Below are positions 44,192-52,844 of a stretch of 64,000 nt of DNA, piece after piece. This DNA comes from Flavobacteriales bacterium (GTDB lineage: Bacteria; Bacteroidota; Bacteroidia; Flavobacteriales_D; Crocinitomicaceae), in NCBI GenBank assembly GCA_022361195.1, contig JAKSBJ010000232.1, positions 1-64,000 of the forward strand, in the 5' to 3' direction. The notes under the pieces are model-generated. The model made no database searches, was not told where the DNA came from, and worked only from the letters and a program-made list of their open reading frames with translations. A program made the position numbers and the translations under genes. Positions within the stretch are counted from its first letter, which is position 1; every line of letters starts with the position of its first letter.

Positions 44192-44218
44192 AAAGGGGAT
44201 AATAAAATTACCCCCTTT
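44192..44218 (-). terminator. Terminator downstream of the 22-codon ORF
   Basis: AAAGGGG (44192-44198) and CCCCTTT (44212-44218) around a 13-base loop. On the minus strand the stem is followed by ATTTTTTG. Confidence 0.7.
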
Positions 44219-44223
44219 AACCC

Positions 44224-44292
44224 TTAACCTGTAATCGTTATAATTGATCCGTTTACACCCATATAAACGAAGAATAAAATAAAAGGTTTCAT
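44224..44292 (-). CDS. Candidate 22-residue hydrophobic micropeptide
   Basis: ATG 44292 to TAA 44224-44226. The peptide starts MKPFILFFVYMGVN and continues GSIITITG: a short lysine then a hydrophobic stretch with the look of a membrane-inserting peptide. An A-rich leader (AAAAAAAAGAAAACAAA) typical of Bacteroidota start regions precedes it, and a terminator begins only 6 bases after the stop. This spacing suggests a dedicated small transcript, not the end of the upstream operon. Alternatively, it is the tail of the lpxH transcript and the ORF is chance. No homologue is recalled. Confidence 0.35.
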   Translation of the reverse strand: MKPFILFFVYMGVNGSIITITG

Positions 44293-44425
44293 TTTGTTTT
44301 CTTTTTTTTCAGATCCAACTCCAAAATCAAAATAAAGGCAAAATGAAAATTTCTTGTTTTAACATAAATGGAAAGACATGAAATGAGAAGATTAGCGAAC
44401 CTCTAGATGAAGCCAAGTTGGCTTC

Positions 44426-45175
44426 TTATTCAAACTTTTTCAATTCAAATTGCTCTCCGTCAAATACCCCGTAAGTAAAGTAGGTGATCCAATCTCCGAT
44501 ATTAAAATACTTACTCCCCTCTCCTACATCAAAACCATCAATGGGTAGATGACGATGGCCAAAAACAAAGTAGTCGTACTTTTTCTCTTTTAATTGAGTT
44601 TTACAAAACTGGATAAGCATTTCTTTATCTTCTCCGTAAAAGGTCTCATCCGCATTTCCGGTAGCGGCTCTACTTTTTCGAGAAAAGAAATTGGCTAATC
44701 CAATTCCAAAATTAGGATGCAAACGTGCGAATAACCACTGACAAATTTTATTCCTAAAAACTTTTTTAATGAATTTATAACCATGATCTCCTGGCCCTAA
44801 ACCATCACCATGTCCAATAAAAAATTGTTTTCCACCAAACTCCCTTTCTATTTCAGTTTTATGCAACTCCACCCCTAATTCTCTTGGGATGTAGTCAAAA
44901 ATCCACATATCGTGATTGCCAATAAACCAATGAATTTTAATTCCTGAATCACTGAGCTCGGCTATTTTACCTAAAATCCTAACAAAACCACGTGGAATAG
45001 CCTTTTTGTATTCAAACCAAAAATCAAATACATCCCCCAGCAGAAAAATTTCCTCTGCTTCGTCACGAATACTGTCCAACCAGCGAACAATTCGTTTTTC
45101 ACGCTCTAAGCTGGATTCGTAGTCAGGGGCGCCAAGGTGAAAGTCAGATGCGAAAAATATTTTTTTCTCTGCCAT
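44426..45175 (-). CDS. lpxH: UDP-2,3-diacylglucosamine diphosphatase family protein (LpxH-like)
   Basis: 249 residues, calcineurin-like metallophosphoesterase. The metal-binding motifs are visible: ASDFHLGAPD (DxH), FLLGDVFDFWFE (GDxxD), WFIGNHDMWIFDY (GNHD), FFIGHGDGLGPGDHGY and VFGHRHLPI (GHxH). LpxH hydrolyses UDP-2,3-diacylglucosamine to lipid X in lipid A synthesis. It is the last gene of a six-gene operon that begins with lpxK, which supports this role, although the family is broad. The start overlaps the stop of the upstream tlpA gene by one base (TAATG). Confidence 0.85.
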   Translation of the reverse strand: MAEKKIFFASDFHLGAPDYESSLEREKRIVRWLDSIRDEAEEIFLLGDVFDFWFEYKKAIPRGFVRILGKIAELSDSGIKIHWFIGNHDMWIFDYIPRELGVELHKTEIEREFGGKQFFIGHGDGLGPGDHGYKFIKKVFRNKICQWLFARLHPNFGIGLANFFSRKSRAATGNADETFYGEDKEMLIQFCKTQLKEKKYDYFVFGHRHLPIDGFDVGEGSKYFNIGDWITYFTYGVFDGEQFELKKFE

Positions 45176-46323
45176 TAATAGCCAAAGATAGTTTTTAAAT
45201 TCTCTTCGAGTTTGGGCCCTCTAATATTTGTCCCTATTATTTTACCTTCCCGATCTAATAGAACCGTAAACGGGATACTTCTGACATTATAAGCCTTTGC
45301 AGCTGAAGATTGCCACCCTTTTAAATCACTTACATGATTAGGCCAAATAAGTCCATCTTGCTGAATAGCTCCTTTCCATCGATCACCATGTCCAGGATTA
45401 TCTAAAGAAACACTAAAAACTTCAAAACCATCTTTATTATACTTCTGGTAGTTTCTCACCACATTTGGATTTTCCATTCGGCAAGGTTTACACCAAGATG
45501 CCCAAAAATCAATCAAAACCACTTTTCCTTTTAGATCAGACAATCGCAAAGTATCTCCATCAACACCGGGTAAGGCAATGTCCGGTGGAATTTTACCTGG
45601 AGCAAAAGCTTCATTGGCTTTACGCTGTGCTTCTATTTGAGCATTTTTCTTTAATACATAAGTTTTGACACTCTCAACAGTGGGAGAACCTTTAAAACTT
45701 AAATCCAACAAACGAACTACCTCTGTATAAGCTTTCCATTCCTGATTTTGGTCAAAAGACCCCAAAACCACCAATAAAGCCGGTGAATGCTGATTTTTCT
45801 TAATGAACTCTGATCGCATTCTAACAAATTCCTCTGCAAAAGGCTTGTAGTAGGCATTTACCTCAGGTCCTTTGCTTCTATCCTTAGCAACTACCAATTT
45901 TAGAGAATCTCCTAATCGTTTAAATTCAGTAAACGGAACCAAAAATTCTAATAATAACTGAGAGTCTTTTGAACGTTCAAATTTAGTGGCGTTAATATTC
46001 GTCACATCAGCATTAAAGGTAATGGAATCACCTGCTTGTAAAACTAAATTTAAGGGTTCCGAAGTTCTGAAATTGATAGCATAATAATCTTTAAAAGGAA
46101 TAGCCGTTTTCCAAACAAACTTTCCCTCTGCATCGGTTGTGCAACTATCCATTGGCTTTTTACCTTTGGCTAGATTTTGATTATGCAAATACATGGTTTT
46201 GTTTTCAAATCCCTTGATTTGACCATCCATGCTCACCGTTCCGTAGGAATCAAAGATCATTTCCTGTGCACCAACTGTAAATGATGCCATACCAATAAAT
46301 ATCCCCAGAAATAATCTCTTCAT
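45175..46323 (-). CDS. DUF4369-TlpA type thiol:disulfide protein, copy 2
   Basis: 382 residues. Signal peptide 1-19. The N-terminal DUF4369-like beta domain (about 30-130) is followed by a helical linker. The thioredoxin-like TlpA domain is at about 240-382: PGVDGDTLRLSDLKGKVVLIDFW, catalytic CxxC in WASWCKPCRMENPNVVRNYQ, SLDNPGHGD and SIPFTVLLDREGKII (cis-Pro). It reduces periplasmic disulfides. A paralogue sits directly upstream with near-identical DNA around the CxxC, suggesting gene conversion. Coupled to lpxH. Confidence 0.88.
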   Translation of the reverse strand: MKRLFLGIFIGMASFTVGAQEMIFDSYGTVSMDGQIKGFENKTMYLHNQNLAKGKKPMDSCTTDAEGKFVWKTAIPFKDYYAINFRTSEPLNLVLQAGDSITFNADVTNINATKFERSKDSQLLLEFLVPFTEFKRLGDSLKLVVAKDRSKGPEVNAYYKPFAEEFVRMRSEFIKKNQHSPALLVVLGSFDQNQEWKAYTEVVRLLDLSFKGSPTVESVKTYVLKKNAQIEAQRKANEAFAPGKIPPDIALPGVDGDTLRLSDLKGKVVLIDFWASWCKPCRMENPNVVRNYQKYNKDGFEVFSVSLDNPGHGDRWKGAIQQDGLIWPNHVSDLKGWQSSAAKAYNVRSIPFTVLLDREGKIIGTNIRGPKLEENLKTIFGY

Positions 46324-46343
46324 TACTTACAACTTTTAAATGC

Positions 46344-47585
46344 TTATCCTAAAATTTCTTGCAACTTTTGTTCCAATTGTCCTCCTCTTAGATTTCGTCC
46401 AATCACTTTTCCTTCCTGATCAATTAAGAAAGTATTAGGAATTGAATTAACCCCATACTGAAAAGCCACAGGCGACGTCCATCCTTTTAAATCCGAGACG
46501 TGATTTGGCCAGGAAAGGTTGTCACTTTCAATCGCCTTCATCCATGCTCCTTTATCTTCATCTAAAGAAACACTGTAAACTGTAAATCCTTTATCTTTCC
46601 ATTTATCGTAAGCTCTTACCACATTTGGATTTTCCATTCGGCAAGGTTTACACCAGGATGCCCAAAAATCAATTAAAACAACCTGTCCTCTCAAGGATGA
46701 AAGACTGATTGGTTTTCCATTATAATCATCCAATGTAATATCTGGTGCATATTCAAACTCTCCTGGGGCAAATTTTGGTTGAGGATTTTTCAATGCTTCC
46801 AATTGCGCTTTTACAGATTCCATATCCGCTTCTACCAAATCAGGATAATCGGAGTCAGGGTACTTTGATCGCATTCCATTAGCAACTGTTTGGAAATACT
46901 TTAAATCTGTTGTATCAAAGTTTTCTAAACCACTTGCCGGAAATAAATCACGTAACAAAAGCCAGTTAGTCGGTGAAGTAGAATCAGCTTCAATATGCTC
47001 CACTGCATATGTTCTTCGGATGGCGGAGATACTATCCAATTTCTCCAAATAAAAATCAATCATTACTGTATCATCAGGTGGAGTTGATTGCAAGAGAGCA
47101 GTCAATTCATTGTATCGAGGATAAGTTGGCTTTAAGAAATCCATATAATCAATGATCTCCTGACTTGGCTTAGATCCCGAGACTTGATAATTCTCTCCAA
47201 TTCCAGGAATAGATCCTGTAATTTTCACATCACGTGATTCAGCGTCCAACATTAATACAATTGGTAATTCCTGACCTCCAATCATCATCACATATTGTCT
47301 CAAACCAAGCGTTTTCGTCTTAATTTTAAACTCTCCGTTGGTGATTTTAGTCGAATCGACTACTGATTGCTCACCATCCTCAAAAACCAATAACATAACA
47401 GGTTGTCCCTCTCCACCTTCTATTTTCCCACTAATTACATGTCCTTGCGGAAGCATATCCTGCGTATCATCTCCTTCCAACTCTACACCTCCTCCACAAG
47501 CAGTTACTCCAACAACAACAGCTGTCAACCACAAAAGGTTCTTTAAATGCTTCATTCCACTCATCACTTTTAAACCTATTCTCAT
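46344..47585 (-). CDS. DUF4369-TlpA type thiol:disulfide protein, copy 1 (lipoprotein)
   Basis: 413 residues from ATG 47585; later in-frame ATGs (MSGMKHLKN) are also possible starts. A lipobox LTAVVVGVTACGGG makes it a lipoprotein. A DUF4369-like domain (GHVISGKIEGGEGQPVMLLVFEDGE) is followed by a helical region and a TlpA domain (ITLDDYNGKPISLSSLRGQVVLI, WASWCKPCRMENPNVVRAY, SIPNTFLIDQEGKVIGRN). The tandem pair is an old duplication with a strikingly conserved catalytic block. The start overlaps gatB by 4 bases (ATGA), so it is translated after gatB. Confidence 0.88.
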   Translation of the reverse strand: MRIGLKVMSGMKHLKNLLWLTAVVVGVTACGGGVELEGDDTQDMLPQGHVISGKIEGGEGQPVMLLVFEDGEQSVVDSTKITNGEFKIKTKTLGLRQYVMMIGGQELPIVLMLDAESRDVKITGSIPGIGENYQVSGSKPSQEIIDYMDFLKPTYPRYNELTALLQSTPPDDTVMIDFYLEKLDSISAIRRTYAVEHIEADSTSPTNWLLLRDLFPASGLENFDTTDLKYFQTVANGMRSKYPDSDYPDLVEADMESVKAQLEALKNPQPKFAPGEFEYAPDITLDDYNGKPISLSSLRGQVVLIDFWASWCKPCRMENPNVVRAYDKWKDKGFTVYSVSLDEDKGAWMKAIESDNLSWPNHVSDLKGWTSPVAFQYGVNSIPNTFLIDQEGKVIGRNLRGGQLEQKLQEILG

Positions 47586-49054
47586 TTTATTAATTCATTT
47601 ATCAATTTACTCGCTGATTGAGGATCAGCCTTTCCTCTACTTTTCTTCATCACCTGTCCCATTAGGAATCCCATCAACTTTTTTTCTCCTGCCTTAAAAC
47701 GCTCATATTCTTCAGGATTTTCTTTAAACACTTCCAAAATGATTGTTTTAATAGCACCTTCATCAGAATTTTGAATCCAATCATTCTGCTGAGCAATTTC
47801 CAGCGGATTTGTATTCCCTCCTTCTTTTGCTATTTCTAACATTTTGGGGAATAGTTTTTGCCCTGCTAAGTTATTTGAGATTTTACCCTCATCAATTAAA
47901 GCAATCATAGCAGCAATATCCTTAGCTGACAAAGGAAAATCTTCAATTCCAACTGCTAAATTGTTTAGGTAGGACTTAATGTCTCCCATCAACCAGTTAG
48001 CGGCAGATTTATAGTTCTTTGTATGAGAAATTAAGTCTTCATAATACAAGGCAATTGGCTTTTGATCAGTTAAAAGTCCTGCATCATAATCTGATAACTT
48101 CAATTCCTCTGTATATTTTCTAAACAACTGACTTGGAAGTGGAGGCATTTGCTCCTTAATTCCATCAATCTTCTCCTGCGTCACCTTAATTGGTTGTAAA
48201 TCAGGCTCAGGAAAAAAGCGATAATCATTCGCTGCTTCTTTTGTTCTCATAGCAGTAGTACTGCCATCTAAAGCATTAAATGTTCTCGTTTCCTGACGTA
48301 AAGTTTCTCCATTTTCAATGGCCAAAATGTGGCGCTCAATTTCATGTTCAATAGCACGTTGAACGTTACGAATAGAGTTCATGTTCTTCACCTCCACTCT
48401 CACACCATATTCGGTTGCATCCTTAAGCATAACCGAAATGTTTGCATCACAACGTAAACTTCCCTCTTCCATATTTCCATCACAGATATCCAGGTAACGA
48501 ACCAACTTACGAACCTCAGTTAAATAATCGTAAGCCTCCTGTGATGAAGCGATGTCTGGTTCAGATACAATCTCAATTAACGGAACCCCTGCCCTGTTAA
48601 GGTCGATTAGCGTATTAAAAGGATCGATATCGTGAATACTCTTACCGGCATCTTCCTCCATATGAATACGAATGAGGCGAATGGCTTTTTCTTCGCCCGA
48701 TTCAGTCTTAATCGTTACTTTTCCCCCTGTACAAATAGGAGTAGTATCTTGCGTAATTTGGTACCCCTTTGGTAAATCGGGATAGAAATAGTTTTTTCGA
48801 GCAAAATGCTGTTCTTCGGCAATCTCACATTCACAAGCCAATCCCATCTTAATTGCATAATCGATGGTTTTGGTGTTCATCATGGGTAGTGTTCCTGGAT
48901 GGCCAAGGGTTACCGGACTAACATTAGTATTGGGTACTGCCCCATATTCATTCACATCAGATGAATAGGCTTTAGACTTAGTAAGCATTTGAGCATGTAC
49001 CTCCAAACCGATAACTGGTTTGTATTTTGCTCGTATTTCTGGACTTAAACTCAT
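47582..49054 (-). CDS. gatB: Asp/Glu-tRNA amidotransferase subunit B
   Basis: 490 residues. GLEVHAQMLTKSKAYSSD starts the conserved core, then YFYPDLPKGYQITQ, IRIHMEEDAGKSIHD, DLNRAGVPLIEIVSEPD, and the C-terminal YqeY-like region ending KADPQSASKLINELI. GatB with GatA and GatC transamidates Glu-tRNA(Gln) or Asp-tRNA(Asn). gatA and gatC are not here. Overlaps PNP by one base (TAATG) and the TlpA gene by 4. Confidence 0.97.
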   Translation of the reverse strand: MSLSPEIRAKYKPVIGLEVHAQMLTKSKAYSSDVNEYGAVPNTNVSPVTLGHPGTLPMMNTKTIDYAIKMGLACECEIAEEQHFARKNYFYPDLPKGYQITQDTTPICTGGKVTIKTESGEEKAIRLIRIHMEEDAGKSIHDIDPFNTLIDLNRAGVPLIEIVSEPDIASSQEAYDYLTEVRKLVRYLDICDGNMEEGSLRCDANISVMLKDATEYGVRVEVKNMNSIRNVQRAIEHEIERHILAIENGETLRQETRTFNALDGSTTAMRTKEAANDYRFFPEPDLQPIKVTQEKIDGIKEQMPPLPSQLFRKYTEELKLSDYDAGLLTDQKPIALYYEDLISHTKNYKSAANWLMGDIKSYLNNLAVGIEDFPLSAKDIAAMIALIDEGKISNNLAGQKLFPKMLEIAKEGGNTNPLEIAQQNDWIQNSDEGAIKTIILEVFKENPEEYERFKAGEKKLMGFLMGQVMKKSRGKADPQSASKLINELIK

Positions 49055-49866
49055 TAAATTTTGCTAATCAGTTCTTTCATTATTTTGGTCATCTTTGGCT
49101 CCTGGCGATTCGCCACAGCAATTACATCTTCGACCGTTACTTTCTTAATTTTTCCTTCAACCCCTAAATCAGTAATGATTGAAATCGCAAAACAAGGAAT
49201 ATCCATGTGACGAGCAACAATTACCTCAGGAATGGTTGACATACCAACCGTATCTGCTCCAATAATTCGGATATAGCGATACTCTGCCGGAGTTTCTAAA
49301 GTTGGACCGGTTAAACCAGCATAAACTCCCTCCGAAACTTTAATCTCAAATTCGGTTGCGATTTCCTTCGCCATGTCAATCATCTTACGATCATATACAT
49401 CACTCATGTCAGGAAAACGTGGTCCCAATTCGTCGATATTTTTCCCAGTTAATGGATTATCAGGGAATAGATTAATGTGATCATTCAGAATCATGATCTC
49501 TCCCACTTCAAAGTCAGGGTTAACACCACCTGAAGCATTAGAAAGGAACAATTTTTTAATTCCTAACATCTTCATAACTCGAATTGGAAATGTTACTTGC
49601 TCAAGCGAATAACCTTCGTAGTAGTGAAAACGTCCTTGCATAGCTACCACATTTTTACCTCCTAGTACACCAAAAATTAACTTTCCAGTATGACTTTCAA
49701 CTGTTGAAATAGGAAAGTTCGGAATGTCATTGTAATTCAAGGAATGCTTAATCTCAATTTCTTTGGCTAATCCACCCAATCCAGTACCTAAAACAATTCC
49801 TATTTCGGGCGCAAACTGAACTCTGTCATGGATAAATTCAGTGGTTTCTACGATTTGTTTCCACAT
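49054..49866 (-). CDS. Purine-nucleoside phosphorylase, trimeric type
   Basis: 270 residues. GIVLGTGLGGLAKEIE and STVESHTGKLIFG form the phosphate site, then VAMQGRFHYYEGYS, FLSNASGGVNPDF, GLTGPTLETPAEYRYIRIIGADTVGMSTIPEVI, and ITDLGVE. These are typical of the class I (inosine-guanosine) enzymes that cleave purine ribosides to base and ribose-1-phosphate. It overlaps lpxK by 29 bases and gatB by one, an unusually tight arrangement. Housekeeping purine salvage. Confidence 0.94.
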   Translation of the reverse strand: MWKQIVETTEFIHDRVQFAPEIGIVLGTGLGGLAKEIEIKHSLNYNDIPNFPISTVESHTGKLIFGVLGGKNVVAMQGRFHYYEGYSLEQVTFPIRVMKMLGIKKLFLSNASGGVNPDFEVGEIMILNDHINLFPDNPLTGKNIDELGPRFPDMSDVYDRKMIDMAKEIATEFEIKVSEGVYAGLTGPTLETPAEYRYIRIIGADTVGMSTIPEVIVARHMDIPCFAISIITDLGVEGKIKKVTVEDVIAVANRQEPKMTKIMKELISKI

Positions 49867-50893
49867 AATTTTTTATTATTTGATCAAATTCTTCTTTTCT
49901 GTCAATTTCAATTTCTATACTCTGGTAATACCACGGGTAATTCTTCAGCTCCTCTTCAAATTCATGAACAATCAGTCGCATAGCGTCTTTTTCGGTCGTT
50001 AGGATGATTGGATCACGATCCGCAAATTTACCAAAAATACCGTGAATATCCCTGAGATCTTCGGGCTTAAAATTGTGGTGATCCTTGTAATTGAAATGAT
50101 GTATAATTTCGGCCTTATCCTGAAGGTACTTTTTCAAAGGTTCGGCATTAGCTATACCACTCACCAAAATGATTTTTTTTCCATTTAAAACTCCTATTTC
50201 TTGTGAAGGAAAGAAAGGTAAAATATTAGCATAATTGATTTTAGAGAAGAAGACTTTTCGAGGATTATCTGGCGCTATTTTACGAGCAAAAAAATCCCTT
50301 TTAACTTTTTCAAAATCAACACATTTACTAACAACAACTAAATCAGCCCTTGAACTCCCTTTTCGGCTTTCCCTTAAATCTCCAAGAGGGAGAATATAAT
50401 CCTTAAAGTAAGGTTTATCGTGTGTGGTAATTAGAATATTTAGGCCTCTATGAATTGCTCGATGTTGATAGGCATCATCCAGTAAAACGACCTCTGTGTC
50501 TTCATGCTCATGCATGAGGTCCATCACCCCTTTTACCCGATTCGCCTCAACCACCACTTTTATATCATCTCCGTACTTTTTATAGTACTGCATTGGTTCA
50601 TCTCCAATTTGCTTGTAAGTTGATTCTTCGTTAGCTATGATAAAACCTCTTTCTTTTCTTCCAAATCCACGCGATAATGTAGCTACCTTGTATTCATCTT
50701 TTAACAATCGAATTAAATATTCGGTATGAGGTGTTTTTCCGGTTCCACCAACACTTAAATTTCCCAAATTGATAATAGGAATGCTAAACTTAGATGCTTT
50801 GAATATACCTCGATTATAGAAACCATTCCTCAGCGTGGTAATCACCCAGTAAAACAAGCCTAAAGGAGCAAAGAGGATTCTAAAAAACTGCAT
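49838..50893 (-). CDS. lpxK: Tetraacyldisaccharide 4'-kinase
   Basis: 351 residues. An N-terminal membrane-associated segment; Walker A NLSVGGTGKTPHTEYL; TLSRGFGRKERGFII; VLLDDAYQHRAIHRGLNILI (DDxxQH motif); LPLGDLRESRKGSSRADLVVVSK; TEKDAMRL near the end. LpxK phosphorylates the 4' position of the lipid A precursor. First gene of the operon with PNP, gatB, two tlpA genes and lpxH. A -7 box ends 5 bases before the ATG. Confidence 0.96.
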   Translation of the reverse strand: MQFFRILFAPLGLFYWVITTLRNGFYNRGIFKASKFSIPIINLGNLSVGGTGKTPHTEYLIRLLKDEYKVATLSRGFGRKERGFIIANEESTYKQIGDEPMQYYKKYGDDIKVVVEANRVKGVMDLMHEHEDTEVVLLDDAYQHRAIHRGLNILITTHDKPYFKDYILPLGDLRESRKGSSRADLVVVSKCVDFEKVKRDFFARKIAPDNPRKVFFSKINYANILPFFPSQEIGVLNGKKIILVSGIANAEPLKKYLQDKAEIIHHFNYKDHHNFKPEDLRDIHGIFGKFADRDPIILTTEKDAMRLIVHEFEEELKNYPWYYQSIEIEIDRKEEFDQIIKNYVETNRRNH

Positions 50894-50898
50894 TAATG

Positions 50899-50906
50899 CA
50901 AAATTA
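50899..50906 (-). promoter_or_regulatory. -7 box directly before lpxK
   Basis: TAATTTTG on the minus strand ending 5 bases before the ATG, so the operon transcript would start at or very near the lpxK start codon. Confidence 0.5.
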
Positions 50907-51006
50907 AACTTCTAACGCTATGATTGAAGAAAAATTGACGGATAGTCTTAAAATAAGTTAAAAGCTTGCATTTTCTGGTCTGTGAACCAGAGGATGGAAT
51001 CAAAAA

Positions 51007-51816
51007 TTAGAGATTTCCTTCTAAAAGAGCCTCTATTTGCCGCTGGAAGTTTGCTTTAAGTACTTTTCTCATTCGCTCAGCTCTTTTTGCATCAAAGTGT
51101 CGCTCAGTATCATCCATGTACAAATTCTTGTTTCGTTCGAGCTGTAAGGCATGAATGTTATTTGAAGGATTGCCAAAGTATCGGGTAATGTGCCCTCCTT
51201 TAAAAGGATTGTTGTGATTTACTTGATAGTCCTTTTTTAATTCTTCCAAGGCGATTTGAATCAACTTAGGTGATGCAGATTTTTCATCGTTGTTTCCCAA
51301 TATCATTTCAGGAAATTTTTCCGGCCTAATGGTTGGAACCGACTCTCGAATGGAGTGCGCATCCCACAATAAAACGTTTTTAAAACGCTTCAAAAGCTCA
51401 CCCAACAACTCTTCAACCTTTTGATAATAAGGCCAATAATAAACTTCAAGCCTTCTCTCCACTTCTTTTTGATCGGGTTCCCTTCCAGCCTGATAAATAG
51501 GCCCTCCTAAAAAATCGGTAGTTGTTGTTAAAGCCGTAATAATTCGTCCATCATTATACAAAGGTTTGGATTCAGGATCACGATTTAAATCAATTACCCA
51601 TCTGCTATATTTTGCATGAATGGTAGTGATTCCCATTTCAGAAGCAAAGTTGTACAAATCCTGCAAAAACCAATCTGTATCATCAACTGAGGCCCTTTGT
51701 TCCTCAATAAAATCATCTGCAATTTCAGCTGGAAAATCAGTTCCGCAATGTGGGATACTAAGGATAATTGGAACAACTTCACCCTTTGCCTCAATGATAT
51801 GATAAGGTGTATCCAT
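51007..51816 (-). CDS. N-formylglutamate amidohydrolase family protein
   Basis: 269 residues from ATG 51816; a TTG at 51831 would add 5 residues. ILSIPHCGTDFPAEIADDF opens the family core, SVDDTDWFLQDLYNF and YSRWVIDLNRDPESKPLYNDGRI follow (His, Asp and Arg sites), then LLWDAHSIRESVP and GGHITRYFG. The family hydrolyses N-formylglutamate in histidine breakdown or related N-formyl amino acids. No hut genes are adjacent. The start overlaps the stop of the upstream gene by one base (TAATG), so the two proteins are made together and probably share a substrate. Confidence 0.9.
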   Translation of the reverse strand: MDTPYHIIEAKGEVVPIILSIPHCGTDFPAEIADDFIEEQRASVDDTDWFLQDLYNFASEMGITTIHAKYSRWVIDLNRDPESKPLYNDGRIITALTTTTDFLGGPIYQAGREPDQKEVERRLEVYYWPYYQKVEELLGELLKRFKNVLLWDAHSIRESVPTIRPEKFPEMILGNNDEKSASPKLIQIALEELKKDYQVNHNNPFKGGHITRYFGNPSNNIHALQLERNKNLYMDDTERHFDAKRAERMRKVLKANFQRQIEALLEGNL

Positions 51817-52679
51817 TAGTTTCGTTTCCAAATTAGTTCAGGAATTTCACTGTCTTCGGCAATGATTTCGGCAGTTTTAAGGTGATAAATCACATTCTCT
51901 ACCATTTTATCCGAAACCCAGCCATGAATTGCCCATTCAGTTGAATTATACCAGCGCTCCGCATCTTTCAATTCCAATCCATATCGGCTAGAAGTAATTG
52001 CAGGAGCATCTCTGTTGTCCATAAAACGATCACAACTATCATGAATTACACGTAACAACCGAATAATATAGTCAGGATACTTTTCAAGAATTTCATCTCT
52101 TGCTGCAATAACAAAACAAGGCCATGGAGTTCTGTACTCCCCTAATTTTCTAAGTTTACCCGCATCTACATAAGGTTTCGTTGTATACTTTTCCCAGTAG
52201 AAAACATCTGTTTCATTAGTCTCTAAAGAAGGTAAAGCACCATCAATATCTTTTATCACATGAAACTGATCTTTATTTAATCGATATCCCTTACTCTCTG
52301 CATCAACAATCGCCATGAGATGAGATCCCGATCCAAAACGGCTTATTGCATAATTTTTATCGTAAATATCTCTGTAATCCGATAATCCATTATTTACTCC
52401 TGTGTGTACTCCCCAAGTTAAAGGAGTTAACACATATTCCGAAATAATCTTAGCAGGATTTCCTTTAATAATGTCTGCAATCATCCCCTCTGTCAGCAAA
52501 ATACACACATCAACTTCATTTTCTCGCAAAGCCTTTGTCATTGCCCCTGTTCCACCACCAAAGTCAGTCCATTCCAAATCAATTCCACGTTTTGAAAAGG
52601 CATTTTGTTCTTTAGCAAGATGTATAGGTAAATTAAAGTGTTCCGGAACTCCTCCGATTCTTATTTTGATAAGATCCAT
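51816..52679 (-). CDS. Substrate-binding-protein fold (NMT1/THI5-like) without signal peptide
   Basis: 287 residues. It looks like a type 2 periplasmic binding protein: IKIRIGGVPEHFNLPIHLAKE, TDFGGGTGAMTKALRENEVDVCILLTEG, then ISRFGSGSHLMAIVDAE and PWPCFVIAARDEILEKYPD. The first residues MDLIKIRIGG go straight into beta strand 1, with no hydrophobic signal and no lipobox, so it is predicted to stay in the cytoplasm. No ABC permease or ATPase is nearby. Its partner is the N-formylglutamate amidohydrolase, coupled by TAATG. It may be an enzyme (THI5-like proteins can be catalytic) or a cytoplasmic sensor. Confidence 0.8.
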   Translation of the reverse strand: MDLIKIRIGGVPEHFNLPIHLAKEQNAFSKRGIDLEWTDFGGGTGAMTKALRENEVDVCILLTEGMIADIIKGNPAKIISEYVLTPLTWGVHTGVNNGLSDYRDIYDKNYAISRFGSGSHLMAIVDAESKGYRLNKDQFHVIKDIDGALPSLETNETDVFYWEKYTTKPYVDAGKLRKLGEYRTPWPCFVIAARDEILEKYPDYIIRLLRVIHDSCDRFMDNRDAPAITSSRYGLELKDAERWYNSTEWAIHGWVSDKMVENVIYHLKTAEIIAEDSEIPELIWKRN

Positions 52680-52799
52680 GCGGCGAAGTTAGCAAACAGA
52701 CCTTTAATTCTGACGAAATTGTTAAATTTGATACAAGGTGAGAGATCAATTTTAACATTTGACCTTTTAACTTTTGGTCGGTATTCACGTACAATAAGC

Positions 52800-52807
52800 T
52801 AATTTTG
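52800..52807 (+). promoter_or_regulatory. -7 box for the exported protein at 52845
   Basis: TAATTTTG; a TTTG lies 23 bases upstream (52773-52776). Leader about 30 nt. Confidence 0.45.
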
Positions 52808-52844
52808 TGCTGTTACAATTTTTTAGCCGAACGTTATAGAACTG

